DNA from: Antedon mediterranea
Taxonomy: Eukaryota; Echinodermata; Crinoidea; Comatulida; Antedonidae
NCBI RefSeq assembly: GCF_964355755.1
Contig: NC_092674.1
Location: forward strand, 17,808,501 to 17,872,500
Direction of reading: 5' to 3'
DNA length: 64,000 nt
The notes below the pieces were generated by a model. It had not been told where the DNA came from and searched no databases. It worked only from the letters and a program-made list of their open reading frames with translations. The position numbers and the translations under genes are program-made. This document shows positions 33,415 through 44,165 of the stretch, piece after piece (position 1 is the first letter of the stretch; each line of letters begins with the position of its first letter).

Positions 33415-35025
33415 CTATGTCTTCAAAATGTATACCGGTACATACAAACGCTCTTGCAATTGCCCAGATGGCTCTCGGATACAGGAACTTTGATATAAAT
33501 AAATGGAAATTGTAAAAATGTACACCGAGCGAATGAATACAAAAACGATGTAATTCCGTAGCCAAATATTTTATTTTTAAGACCAACAGCAACAAAAGCT
33601 GCGAAAGCTAACCTTTCATGCTCAGGTACATAAAGCAAATACATAAAGCAATAACCCTTCATCTTGGATCCACATCCCAACGAACAATCAATCAATTTAT
33701 TTCTAGGATCATAAGCTTTTGAGAAGTCCACGAAAATATTAAATAACTTAAGTACTTTATGAATTGCATAGTTTTTAAGCAGACGTAAATTTACAATATG
33801 TTCCAATCATCCTCTACGTGGTTGAGCGCCTGCTTGTGCTCTATCAGGAGTAATCCACAGCATTAACTGATTGAGAATGGCGTCACAAACTTTTGCAATT
33901 ATGTCCATATTTGTAATACCACACCAATTTGAGCATACCATTCTATTCCCAGATTTTAAAATAGTTATCAAATGAGCATAACACCATTGAGTTGGGAACT
34001 GAGCAAGTAGAAATATCGTATTAAATAGATTACATAAGAAGACGATCCAGACTGGTGATAGCTGTTTTAGCATTCCTGCTGGTAATCCTGAGGGCGGCAT
34101 GAAGCCTTTGACTTTGTAATGGCTTCTTCAACTTCACGTATCTAGATTGGGTCATCTAGTATTGGAATGTATGTACCTCTGCAATTTCTTATAACATTGG
34201 TATCGACCGTATGCACATTTAGTAATTTTGTGAAATGATCGCAAAAATCCTTATCTGTCTGTCGTTCAATATTAACAATTTCGTTCACTGAACCATTCCA
34301 ATTGATTGCATCCCAAATCTGTTTCCTATCATTACTTTGAATCAAAATATTCCAGCAGTTATCGTCTGGCAATTGGTTTTCTGCATTAACGTGTTCGTTT
34401 TTTGGATTTGCTTGTGCACAATGTAATCGTTTCGTTGAGCACATTAACTGCAGCCTCAATCGAAACTTCTAATGTGTTATTACGGATCAAAGTTGCATTA
34501 AATGCAACCATGTCGATAGAATACATTCTAATCTGTTGGTTGTTTAGTTTTTTTAGCAGACTTGTCCATTAGGGTCGCATGTTTTCCAAACTCAGAAGAC
34601 CTTTGCAATAATGCATTCATACGGCCAGTAACAGACAGCTCACTCTTATAAAGTTTTAGAGTGATATGTGCGTGATTAGATGGTAGCACTGTATTCTGAC
34701 AGGCAGAGAAGTGTCGAACAGCAGGAATAATGTCAGGTGATACATAACAGCAGTCCAAGTCGGAAATCCAATGTTTTCCCCTCTGAAATGTAAGTGGGAT
34801 TTGGAATGTATTATTTCTCAATTTTAAATTGTTCAAGAGTATCATGCTGTCTAGCGCAGACATTATTTGTCGAGCATTACTATTGGGTGTGATACACTTT
34901 ATATCCATCGATTCCTCCTTGTATTTCCAAACTTAGTGTTCATATCCCCCATTATTATTAGCCTCTTATTAGCTAAATTTAGAGTGTTCAGGTGAGCGAA
35001 TGCCTCTGAATCGTGGTAAGGTGGT
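33415..35025 (-). pseudogene. LINE fragment (endonuclease end plus RT)
   Basis: On the - strand: an endonuclease block RLIIMGDMNTKFGN near 34960; a frame at 34908-34528 continuing the endonuclease (KHWISDLDCCYVSPD); a linker at 34459-34142; RT finger GLPAGMLKQLSPVW near 34080; FPTQWCYAHLITILKSGN; QAGAQPRRG near 33810; and FVDFSKAYD near 33720. The element belongs to the APE-type non-LTR group and differs from the other LINEs in this window. Several frameshifts and stops separate the blocks, and both ends are truncated. It sits in the gephyrin intron 32465-41197, antisense to the gene. Confidence 0.8.
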
Positions 35026-36784
35026 TAAAATCAGTGCCGAACGAATTTATATACCATCGACCAAAAATTCTAGAAGTAACGCACGATTTACAAATTTTTG
35101 CCCTTACGTAAATTCATATATTTAATACATTGTTGTGATTGGTCAATTTTGAACTTTGACCCCTTATATCTCGAAAAATCTTCCTATCCTGATCGATTAC
35201 CTGGTCTCGAAAAGTTTCGCCGTCGGCCTCCGGACTATTAATACAATCAACAGTTTAATTTCTATAGAAACATAGGCATAATTAAAAAACTCAAACATCT
35301 ATTCCTTCAACAAATCTTACTCGCATTACAATACTAGTTTTACTTAATCTGTCATATATCAATTTATGTTTGGCCGTTACTTTAGATAAGTTAAACACAT
35401 TGTGCCCATGGCTTAGACCATGAGGCTATGCATTGTATTTGTGCAGGGCAAACTTATAGATCAGTATATTCCGAATTACTTTTTGAAAAGTTTAATGTTC
35501 TAAACATTTATGGTTTAAATAAGCTTCAGATATCTATGCTTACATTCCGCTTTCAGGGGTTTTTTTCTACAGAAGTGATACCTTGGTTAACTACAAAATG
35601 ACTTTAATATTAATTATTTATTATAATTTAATTTATTAATCTTCATTTTTCATGTTTTTGGGGGAAAAATACACTTCTTTAACATGAAAATCAATTAACA
35701 TCTCTTGTTTTTCTAATATTTAAATCTAAGTAATTTGTTAAGCGCCAGGTATTAAAAAGATCATAAGGTTCTGTATTGTTTATTGTGCAACATATAGTAG
35801 AGTGTTAGTGTCTTCTGGAGGGTCTCTTCATCCTTGGATATGCATTTTCATTCTCTGCTTTATATATTTACAAATTAGATTATAGATTTAAAGTTTCCCA
35901 AAGAGAATCAAGGCTTGTTGTTACGTTGTTTACTGTAAATAACAGAATCTGGCAATTAGTAAGTGGTATAATATATTAAAACCCTAGACTAATATTATTA
36001 ATGATCGAGGTCAGATAACCTATCAACATTTAGTAGTTATAGTTATTAACTATATCTACTACAGCAACGGGTGGAATAGTATGTAAAGGCCTTAGGCATG
36101 TATGCTGGTTTTGGCAAGTGCTGTACCTTTTATGAGAATTCATATTTTATATAGTAACTAATTTGTTGAAAACGACACTCACTGTCATCTTCATTGCTGC
36201 AAGGTGTACCATGCGGTTAACTTGCTGGACTAAAACGCCAACCCAATTGGTTGCCGAGAGCAAATAATTATTTCTCATGTATTGTTTATTCAATTAGGAT
36301 TAATCGACAGTTTCTTGATTTAACTGTTAAGTGTTATGGTTAGTTTTATAGATGGTGATATTATTGTTTATTTTTCTTGTTTATTTTTCTTGTTTAGTAA
36401 TTTAAAGGTTGATAGTGACTCATAGGTTGATATCCAGTTTGTGAAATTCTGAGTGGCTGCATGGCTGGGGTATTAAAGTCATAAATATTAAATATAAGGC
36501 TTAATAGTTAACACCTATAAAATGTATTTGATCCAGATGTCAAAAAACTTCAGATATTTTGTATGGTACTTGTAATTCTATGCTTTGTGATGGAATTAAA
36601 GTAGAAGTGTCTGCCTACAATAGCTATGTCAAGGTGTTGTTGTAAACTAGAATTAACAACTCTTTGTTGATGGTTTATAATTACCTGATCACATTGGTTG
36701 CAATTATTGCAGGAGTGTTACTTACTCAACCGAACGATGTAAACATGTTACGCACTCTGTTGGCCGCTTAACTATCATCAACAG
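35026..36784. other. Intron; one MITE-like end
   Basis: Mostly featureless. Near 35635-35695 the words ATCTTCATTTTTCATGTTTT and TGGGGGAAAAATACA resemble one end of the TTAA-type MITE of 17696-18023. No gene was recognised. Confidence 0.5.
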
Positions 36785-39016
36785 TGTACTTTTCTCTACT
36801 CATCGATTAACTCCCTAAACACACCTCAATTTACAAATTTATTCCAACCAAACGCATCTTTTCACAATTATAGAACTCGAACTGTACAGGATATGCATAT
36901 CCCTCTTCATAAAAAAACTTCATTTCAATATAACATAAGATTTAGTGGACCTAAACTATGGAATAAACTACCTTCAAATATTAAAGTTGCTGTATCTAAG
37001 AAAAGCTTTTCATTTAAACTTAAAAGATATATCACATCCAAGTATTAATTTTTATTATATTACATTTTATGATAATAATTTTAATGATGAGTAACAAGAA
37101 GACGACGAACCAATTCTTTATTTATACCAAAATTGTTTTTGTTTTTTTGTTTGTTATTTTACTTATTTAGTTTAACCCCTGTTATGTAAATTGTTTATAT
37201 TGTTATTTATTTATTTGTTTAATTTATTTATTTATTGGTTATCCGCAACGAAGTTGCAGGATAACCTCTTGTGATTGTACGAAATCATCATCATCATCAT
37301 CATCATCATCAACTTTTTATTCTTCTTCTTTCTTTCTGTATGATTTTTGTGTAACGCTTTTCTCTGAAACTTGCAAACATAACATTTTGTTAACTATGTT
37401 AACATTTTGACATTTATGTAACGTCGTCAAGCGAAGCTTTTCATGATATTTACAATTGCGCAACGTGACGTACGCGCGATTTAACGATTTTCTCGTATTT
37501 AACATATGTCGAAAACCAAATAACATTTCAACTTGAAACTTTGCAAAAGTTTAATTTATATCATGCGCTAACTTTCTGTTGAAAAAAAATTGCGTGTTTT
37601 ACACAAAGTTACGCGCGCACGCGCATTTAAAATTTTAAAATGCGCGAAATTAATTTATAATCAACTTTCTACGCGTTTCATGTCGTTTTAAGCATGTCAA
37701 AAATTCCCACGCGTGCGCACATTTTTACGTGTGCGGTGCGCACGTAGCATTGAAAACGTATTTTTTTCGCGTGATTTATGTTTTTCCAGCCTTTTCATGT
37801 AATTTTACCAAATTTTTAACAATTTCGACTTAAAGATACGTCATACGAGCACGTCGAATTGGACAATTTGCGCGCGTTTTTTATGAAAAGGTTAAACAAT
37901 TCGTTTAAAATATGCCTTTTTTTAAACAGTCGTAATTTCTAAACTAGACGGTCAACTTTTTGTGGATGGCATATTCTGGAAGTAGATGAGTTGTAGATAT
38001 CGGATCAGGTATTAATATGGCTAACCGGACATTGTGACGTCATCGTATGGCCACGCGAATATAAAATTTAGGATTTTTGTATCTTTCGTCATAGCTCATC
38101 ACATTGAATAGAGCGCATCTCCACTTATCCGTTTTCCATTTTCACCCCGATTTTGATATTGTCTAGGTCAATCAACTATCTTTCGCATGAGTGAAAAATA
38201 TTTTAATTTTTATGACGTCATCATGCCTAAAAATTGAAATCACGTGTGGCATCAATTTCATCTTTACAGTAAATTTTAATCTGTTATAGCTCGTAAGAAT
38301 AAAATGTGATAATCACGATTAAAACTTTTTCTGGAAGCTATTGGATTGTAGATACGAAATTATGTTAAAATGTTGCCAATCGGATGTTGTGACGTCATCA
38401 TATGGCCAGTTAAATAAAAAAGGTCGTATTTTCATCTTTTGCGTCATAATTCATTACATTTAAAAGAGCGCGCATCAATATTTCACGTATTCAAATTTCT
38501 TCTACACGCTAATACGTTGTTGCTGAGATAATTTCCTTTCGGAATTGCTACCTTTGCGTTTCATTTTAAAACCGTCAACATGTTAAAAATTGCAATAAAT
38601 AGCGGGTCCCGTAATTTCACCTATTCTACACTGTATGTGATATGGATACAGATTATACTGTGTATACTATATATGAATTTAAACAATAAAATTCAGCAAT
38701 AACAACATATCATATTCTTCAGTTCAGGTCATAATGCCAACGTGAACACTTCCTTTTGTCCTCAACCTATCCCCTTAATGTTAATGTTGCACCACTTGCG
38801 CGGCGGATAACCAAACTCGTCAAAGTGACGAGTTACATGTCTAGTTTATTTTCTTTTTCTGTGTTGTTTTTATCTAATCTTTGTTTAGGCATGTCTGTCA
38901 CAAGCTTTTTGCTTTTTTGATCATGCCTTCTTCAATCATATTACCTTTCTTTACACCATTTTGTTGACTGTTTTATTTTGAAGAAAATAAATGTTACTTT
39001 GAATGAATGAATGAAA
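36785..39016 (+). pseudogene. LINE 3' end, split by a Helentron
   Basis: The + strand frame at about 36785-37048 encodes the C-terminal block of a non-LTR ORF2 (FHNYRTRTVQDMHIPL, FSGPKLWNKLPSNI, KSFSFKLKRY, stop). An AT-rich 3' UTR follows up to 37236, is interrupted by the Helentron at 37237-38844, and resumes to an AATAAATGTTACTT and (GAAT)n tail near 38985-39016. The earlier RT domain is absent (5' truncation). Confidence 0.7.
37237..38844 (+). mobile_element. Helentron-like element, best-preserved copy
   Basis: The 5' end is a hairpin (GGTTATCCGCAAC/GTTGCAGGATAACC) followed by TCTTGTGATTGTACG and a (CAT)n run at about 37267-37310. The 3' end has GCGGATAACC (about 38803-38812), a hairpin AACTCGTC-AAAG-TGACGAGTT and a terminal CTAG at 38841-38844, followed by T. 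It is 1.6 kb without coding capacity, hence non-autonomous. The flanks are T on both sides and no target duplication is seen, as expected for rolling-circle insertion. It shares its body with 43-4288. Confidence 0.75.
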
Positions 39017-39315
39017 GTTTTCGAATAAATTGAATATAAAATTACGTTTTTTTTTGTAATTTATTTATATATTATATCAACATTGTCAATATCAATAAAA
39101 TACGGATTGTTAAACACCTTTAAAAACGTGTTAAATACAGAGATTTTTCAGTTTTAAATGAATGTCTATGTTGTCCTGATCAATTAAAACAAATCAACCC
39201 TCCGTCATTCACCGCCTTCATATGCAAATGAGCATAAATATGCAAATTAGCTATAAAACCCATATTTCACGATATCTCCTAAACTAATAATCCCTTTAAA
39301 ATATTACAATTTTTT

Positions 39316-41035
39316 TAGGCAAACCCTATGTTTTCATACCCAATGAACACATTGAAAGCATTTTCAGTGACCAAGTACCGTGTTTAAGTCACACTTGAGT
39401 GATTTTGTCCAAAAATCACTTTTTTTTTAAAATTTAGCTTCTAGATAATTTACTTTTTATTGTTTTTATGAACCACGAATATTATTAGCAGATCACTAAT
39501 GACCTTGTGTATGTGATTTTATTTGTAAATTGCATCATACTGACTGAAATGTATGTGATACAGATATACCGTAAAACTTTGAAACGAAGCCTATCTTTGA
39601 AATCAAGCCCACTGGCCTATTTAATTTAATATTTCATACGCATCTAACAGCGAGTAACTCACCAAAATACAAGATAAAGTATTTTATAATTTATTGTGCT
39701 TATAAATCGTGCTTAAGTCTCATTTGAGGCTTAGGGAGTGGATTTGAAAGAGTTATGAGTTACAACCCTGGACCTTTGGATTGGTAGGCAAGCATGTTCC
39801 CCACCAAGCTACATCTCCACTCCAATGGAGTTTTCAAGATAGTATGGGCTTCTTTTTCGAGATAGACTGTTTGAATCAAAGAAACAAGGGAATTTAGTGC
39901 CAGATAAACTTGTGATGCAGATATAATGGATGATCGAGTTTATATTCATACCCATTCATTTATTTTACATTTTAAAATGGTATTTTAAATGGTATTTTTT
40001 TTAAAACAGACATAAAAACATATCAATGTTTCCATTTAGTTTATTGCCAAAGGATATGGTATCACATTACTGACTTTTTAACTTCTGGAATGTCTCACAG
40101 ACATGAAACATTTTAGGACTTTTTATGCCTGTCTGAATGGTCAATAAATCATAATAACCCTCCCACCTAATTGTAGTGAACCCTTCTGTCACCCCTACCA
40201 ATTATGAATCTTTATTTGTGTACAGTAATTGATCATGTACATCTTCTGAACAATTAATTGTGGTATGATGCCATGTGTCATGTCTTTTGTACTACACTTT
40301 TCCTTTAGCTCGACGTCTTGATTTGTGTTTATTTTGGTTCCTTCATCTGAATTCATCAAAGGCATATAAAGATTGATGATGTTTTTATTTTTCTGTAATT
40401 ATTTGTTAGAAATCATGGTAGGTAGCAGATTTTGAACAGTGTTATAGGGTATAGATTTCCCAAGAGCATTTTTTGGTAATTTCCACAAATAATTAATCAT
40501 TCAATGATTAAAAGGCAATTTTGAAATAGAAATGATCGCTAAATAAGTACTGAAAGTTAACAAAAACGAATAAAAGAGGAAAATAAACATTTGTCCCGCC
40601 GGACACCAAACATGTATTTTGAAACTATGTTTTGGGGATAAGAAATAAGAAATTATAAAGATGCGATGTGATGGTTATTGACACAAATTATTTCATGCTC
40701 TTTCGTTAGTATCGCAAGATTATGATGGTTAAAATTTTATTTCCGTATCAGAAGATTCTGTCATTCTTTTCTGTGATGCAACACATGTCTTAAATCGACA
40801 GGCTAGGAAAAGGCAAATTATTGTTTTAAACTATAACTGTATAAAATTACAGCTCCTAACATGGTTAGAATTATAATGGGATACCATATCTTTTGGAAAT
40901 AACCTTATTGGAAATATAACTTCACTAATTTTGGATAAAAATCACTCAAGTGTGCGTTTTCACCTGTTATACACGGTATTTGATCATTGAAATTGCTTTC
41001 AGTGTATTTATTGGGTATGAAAACATAGGGTTATA
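39316..41035. repeat. Inverted repeat arms flanking intronic DNA
   Basis: 39316-39417 (AACCCTATGTTTTCATACCC ...) is the reverse complement of 40933-41035 with moderate divergence. The match continues inward as 40028-40070 against 40877-40925 (CCAAAGGATATGGTATC and its mirror). The left arm is therefore interrupted by about 610 bp. It is probably an old non-autonomous DNA transposon; no coding sequence lies between the arms. The right arm ends about 160 bp before the gephyrin exon at 41198. Confidence 0.7.
39756..39829 (-). repeat. Degenerate tRNA-like region, possible SINE head
   Basis: On the - strand, GATGTAGCTTGGTGGGGAAC resembles an A box and CCAGGGTTGTAACTC, 40-odd bases later, resembles a B box. 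It lies within the 610-bp segment that interrupts the left inverted-repeat arm, which suggests a retroposed insertion. Confidence 0.4.
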
Positions 41036-41197
41036 TACATTCATTTAAAACCAAAAAACCTTTGCCTACAATTTTGTCCTAGTTCACCATATTTTTTAGC
41101 TAGATTATGTAGCCTAATTGTACCTGCCATAATAGCTTTTGTATGGTATAAAAGAGCATGGAAAAAAACAAATAATGGTTACATTTTTATTTCCTAG

Positions 41198-41290
41198 ATG
41201 CTTTAGGTCGTGTCTTGGCAAATCAAGTTTTAGCAAAAAATCCAGTACCACCTTTTCCTGCATCAATAAAAGATGGCTATGCAGTTCTCG
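41198..41290 (+). CDS. GPHN: Gephyrin exon: E domain, substrate-loop region
   Basis: This 93-nt exon lies between the acceptor atttttatttcctag and the donor CTCG|gtaaga, phase 1 at both ends. It reads [20 protein letters not shown] then [10 protein letters not shown]. The PPFPAS-KDGYAV block is the hallmark of MoeA/gephyrin E domains; human gephyrin has NLPPFPASVKDGYAVR. It joins the previous exon through a split GAT codon and the next through a split GCA codon. The intron before it is 8.7 kb and the one after it 18.7 kb. Confidence 0.96.
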
Positions 41291-41639
41291 GTAAGAAAAC
41301 TCATTTACATTTGCTGCTCCATTTCTTTTTAACCAACTTCCTAAACATGTTAAATGTGCAACTTTACTGAGCTCCTTTATATCAAAGCTTAAGACTTTCA
41401 TCATCAGCTAGAGTTTGTCCACCAACTCTATATTTTGGATGATGTTGGATGAATAATGGTGTTAAATTTAACTAAATAAACTTCACTGAAATCTTTTACT
41501 TTTTTGGTTTATATTCTCGCAACGTTTGTCTATCCTTCTAACTTTTAGACATAGGGTCTTAATTTTCAACTTGAAATGTAAATTTCAATTTTAACTTATC
41601 AGCATTTTTTTTATTTTGAACCATCTGTCTGAGCATTTG

Positions 41640-42540
41640 GCCATAAAACAGTTGAATTAGAAAAGTCATATTGTGGAGATAATGCATCAGCGGCAGCATT
41701 GCTTTTACCGGGGCGATAATGAATAGAAAAATTAAATTGGCTAAGGTCGGCTACACAGCATTGGCCAAAATAGCATCCAATTTGGCTGAGCTTAACACAT
41801 ACACTAAAGGATTATGTCTGTAAAAACTTTAAAATTTGTCCCCAGCAAGTAGTCGCGAAATTTTGATGTGACTGCCCACTTTAATAAAGTAAAAAATTCT
41901 AGCTTTATGTGCAGTATAGCGAGTTTCTGGTCTAAGTCCTCGGCTAGCGTAAGCAAGGACGTGTTGTACCCCGTCATGCATTTGAAACAACACTGCTCCC
42001 AACCCTGTTCCCGATGCATCCGTTTCTAGGATAAATGGTTGCGAATAATCTGGATAGTCAAGTATCGGAGCAGTAGTTAAACGGCTCTTTAGTAAGAATC
42101 AGAAGTCCAATTAAATAAAGTAGGCGATTTACGGGCATAACGTTTATGTTTCTTTGTGTTACAATCCCCTGATGTGAGTGAATATAAGAGTGCTGCTAAT
42201 GAAGAAAAGCATCCTTTTTATTCACAATAACCATGGGTAAAGCATACGGACTGTCGCTAGGTGTAATAACATTTTATCGATTTCATCAAGAACCGCAGAG
42301 TATGCGTCGAAATGGTGATCGGAAGGGTTGATTTTCAATTAATGGAATATGGTGTTTAACAGATTTAGTATGCCTAAAGTCTTTATCGGAAGTTGAAAAA
42401 ACATCGGCATATTGTTCCAAAAGGTTTTTAAGTGCAGAGTGTTGTTCATTTGACGTATCAAAATTTGTTAAAACAATATTCGGTGCTTGGCTTATAACTT
42501 GACTAAATTATTAACACAGGCAATCTGTGTTAAATTTGCA
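41640..42540 (-). pseudogene. Decayed Ty3/gypsy pol fragment
   Basis: On the - strand: QYADVFSTSDKDFRHT and HIPLIENQPFRSP near 42420-42310 (start of RT); PSDSPYALPMVIVNKKDA near 42250-42200; then, after a deletion of the RT centre, RNase H with [18 protein letters not shown] near 42040-41990 and [19 protein letters not shown] near 41950-41890. It is distinct from the two complete LTR elements here and has no LTRs. Stops and frameshifts throughout. Confidence 0.75.
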
Positions 42541-42611
42541 ATTGGTGTGTTTGGTTTAATAAAAATATGGTAATCGGAAACATTTAAAATTCGAACAGTT
42601 ACCTTGTTTCC

Positions 42612-43627
42612 TTAAAAAATATGTGAAATAAAGCCACGAGTGATAGAAACACCAGAAATAAGCTCATCTGACACCCGCGAAATCAGAAGATCCAACGTAT
42701 GACCATCACGATGCGTTACTTCGTGGACATGTTGACATAGTCCACAAGAGTCCAGCAGATCCAGAAACCGCTTAGCATCAGTATCCGATGCATCATCGAC
42801 ATGGAAATTGAAGTCTCCAGCGATCAGTAGTCGACTAGGAACAATGGTGAATGTCTCAAGCAGCTCTGAGAATTCAGCTAAGAACATGTTTACTGTCAAC
42901 TTATTCTCGGTCGATGGTGGAGGGCGATACACCGTGATAAGTCTGAGCGAAGATGATCCAGAGGAGACAGAAGTATCCATGTATTCAAGTATTCAAATGA
43001 TCGGAAACTTTGTCTATCATTGAGTCTAACAACTTTGAATCCTCGATGTATTACCAAACAGAGTCCACCACCCCGACGATTTTCTCGAGAAATATGATAA
43101 ACATCAAAATGTGGCAGAGAATTTGTGATGTCGGCAGCTAGTATTTCGTCGCACTGATCACCCTTCGCCCATGATTCAATAATCGCTAAAGCCTGTAACT
43201 GCTCATCTACAATTAGGTCAACGATAGATGTTACTTTCTTCTTCATAGAACGGGAATTCCAGATGGCAATGGATCCTTTTATTGACGAAGTTGTGTTTGG
43301 ACGAGCTCTACCAGCTCCAGGAGGAGCGACAGGTAACTCTACAAGATAGCGTTCATCGGCAGGTGGCCTTTGCAACACTTTACTTTCTGATTTATGTCCA
43401 TCATTGGGCGTGATAACTACACTGATGCGGCGTTTCTTGGCTTTACCTGCGCGGCAACCACAACATGTTTTCCTAGCAATACCGTTATCGTTCAGAGTAG
43501 TCCAGATCGATGAATCAAGTGGTTTATCGATATTTTGTTTATCACACTTCTGTCGCAAATCAATCAGGATTTCCTCACTGTAGGATTCGTGGAGGCAAAT
43601 AATAAATAAACGAAGTACTGTTACCAA
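42612..43627 (-). pseudogene. LINE ORF2 endonuclease fragment (CR1/L2-like)
   Basis: The frame 43627-42990 has a Cys/Lys-rich N-terminal part (CCGCRAGKAKKRR), then the start of an APE-type endonuclease (IAIWNSRSMKKKVTSIVDLI, ENRRGGGLCLVIHRG). After a frameshift near 42985 the frame 42980-42612 carries LRLITVYRPPPS, LLIAGDFNFHVDD and DGHTLDLLISR. These endonucleases nick the target to prime reverse transcription. The RT part is missing: the copy stops at 42612, next to the gypsy relic. Confidence 0.82.
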
Positions 43628-43663
43628 GTCAATGCCCTATGTGAAAAACTTTGGTGTCAAATT

Positions 43664-44165
43664 CAAATAGCATAGCGATATAGTTAATAAAACAGTCTTA
43701 GACGAAGATACAGCAATTCAAATGTCAAAAATTGTAAATAAAACAATGCACAAAGGTACTCACAATAGCTCAATGATATTAAAATACGAAAAGATTAAAC
43801 ACACAAATGTCCAATCCGTTGAGACCCCTCAGAGCCACTCCCGACACGCAGCCTGCCGATTTTTAGATGGCACAATCTTATATTATTGCAACACCTCCGG
43901 CGAAAGGTCTTCGCCAAAGACTGGCTGTAGTACCTGCATCGAATAGCATAGCGATACACGACAAAATGGCAATAGCAGAAATGTTCATAAAACAGTTTTA
44001 GACGAAAATATAGCGATTCAAATGTCAAATATTGTTCATAAAGTGATACACAAAAGTACTCACAGTAACTCAATAATATTAAAATACGAAGAAAAAACAC
44101 ATATATGTCCAAATTGATAAGATTTTCCAGAGCTACTCTGACATGCAGCCTGCCGATTTGGAGGC
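43664..44165 (-). repeat. Two direct copies of a unit of about 200-220 bp
   Basis: 43664-43868 and 43943-44165 align in the same orientation through ATAGCATAGCGATA, GATTCAAATGTCAAA, AGTACTCAC, AATATTAAAATACGAA and GCAGCCTGCCGATTT. The distal unit overlaps the last codons of the adjacent decayed gene. The two may be promoter-type monomers of the LINE at 42612-43627, or a duplicated 3' end of that gene. Confidence 0.75.
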
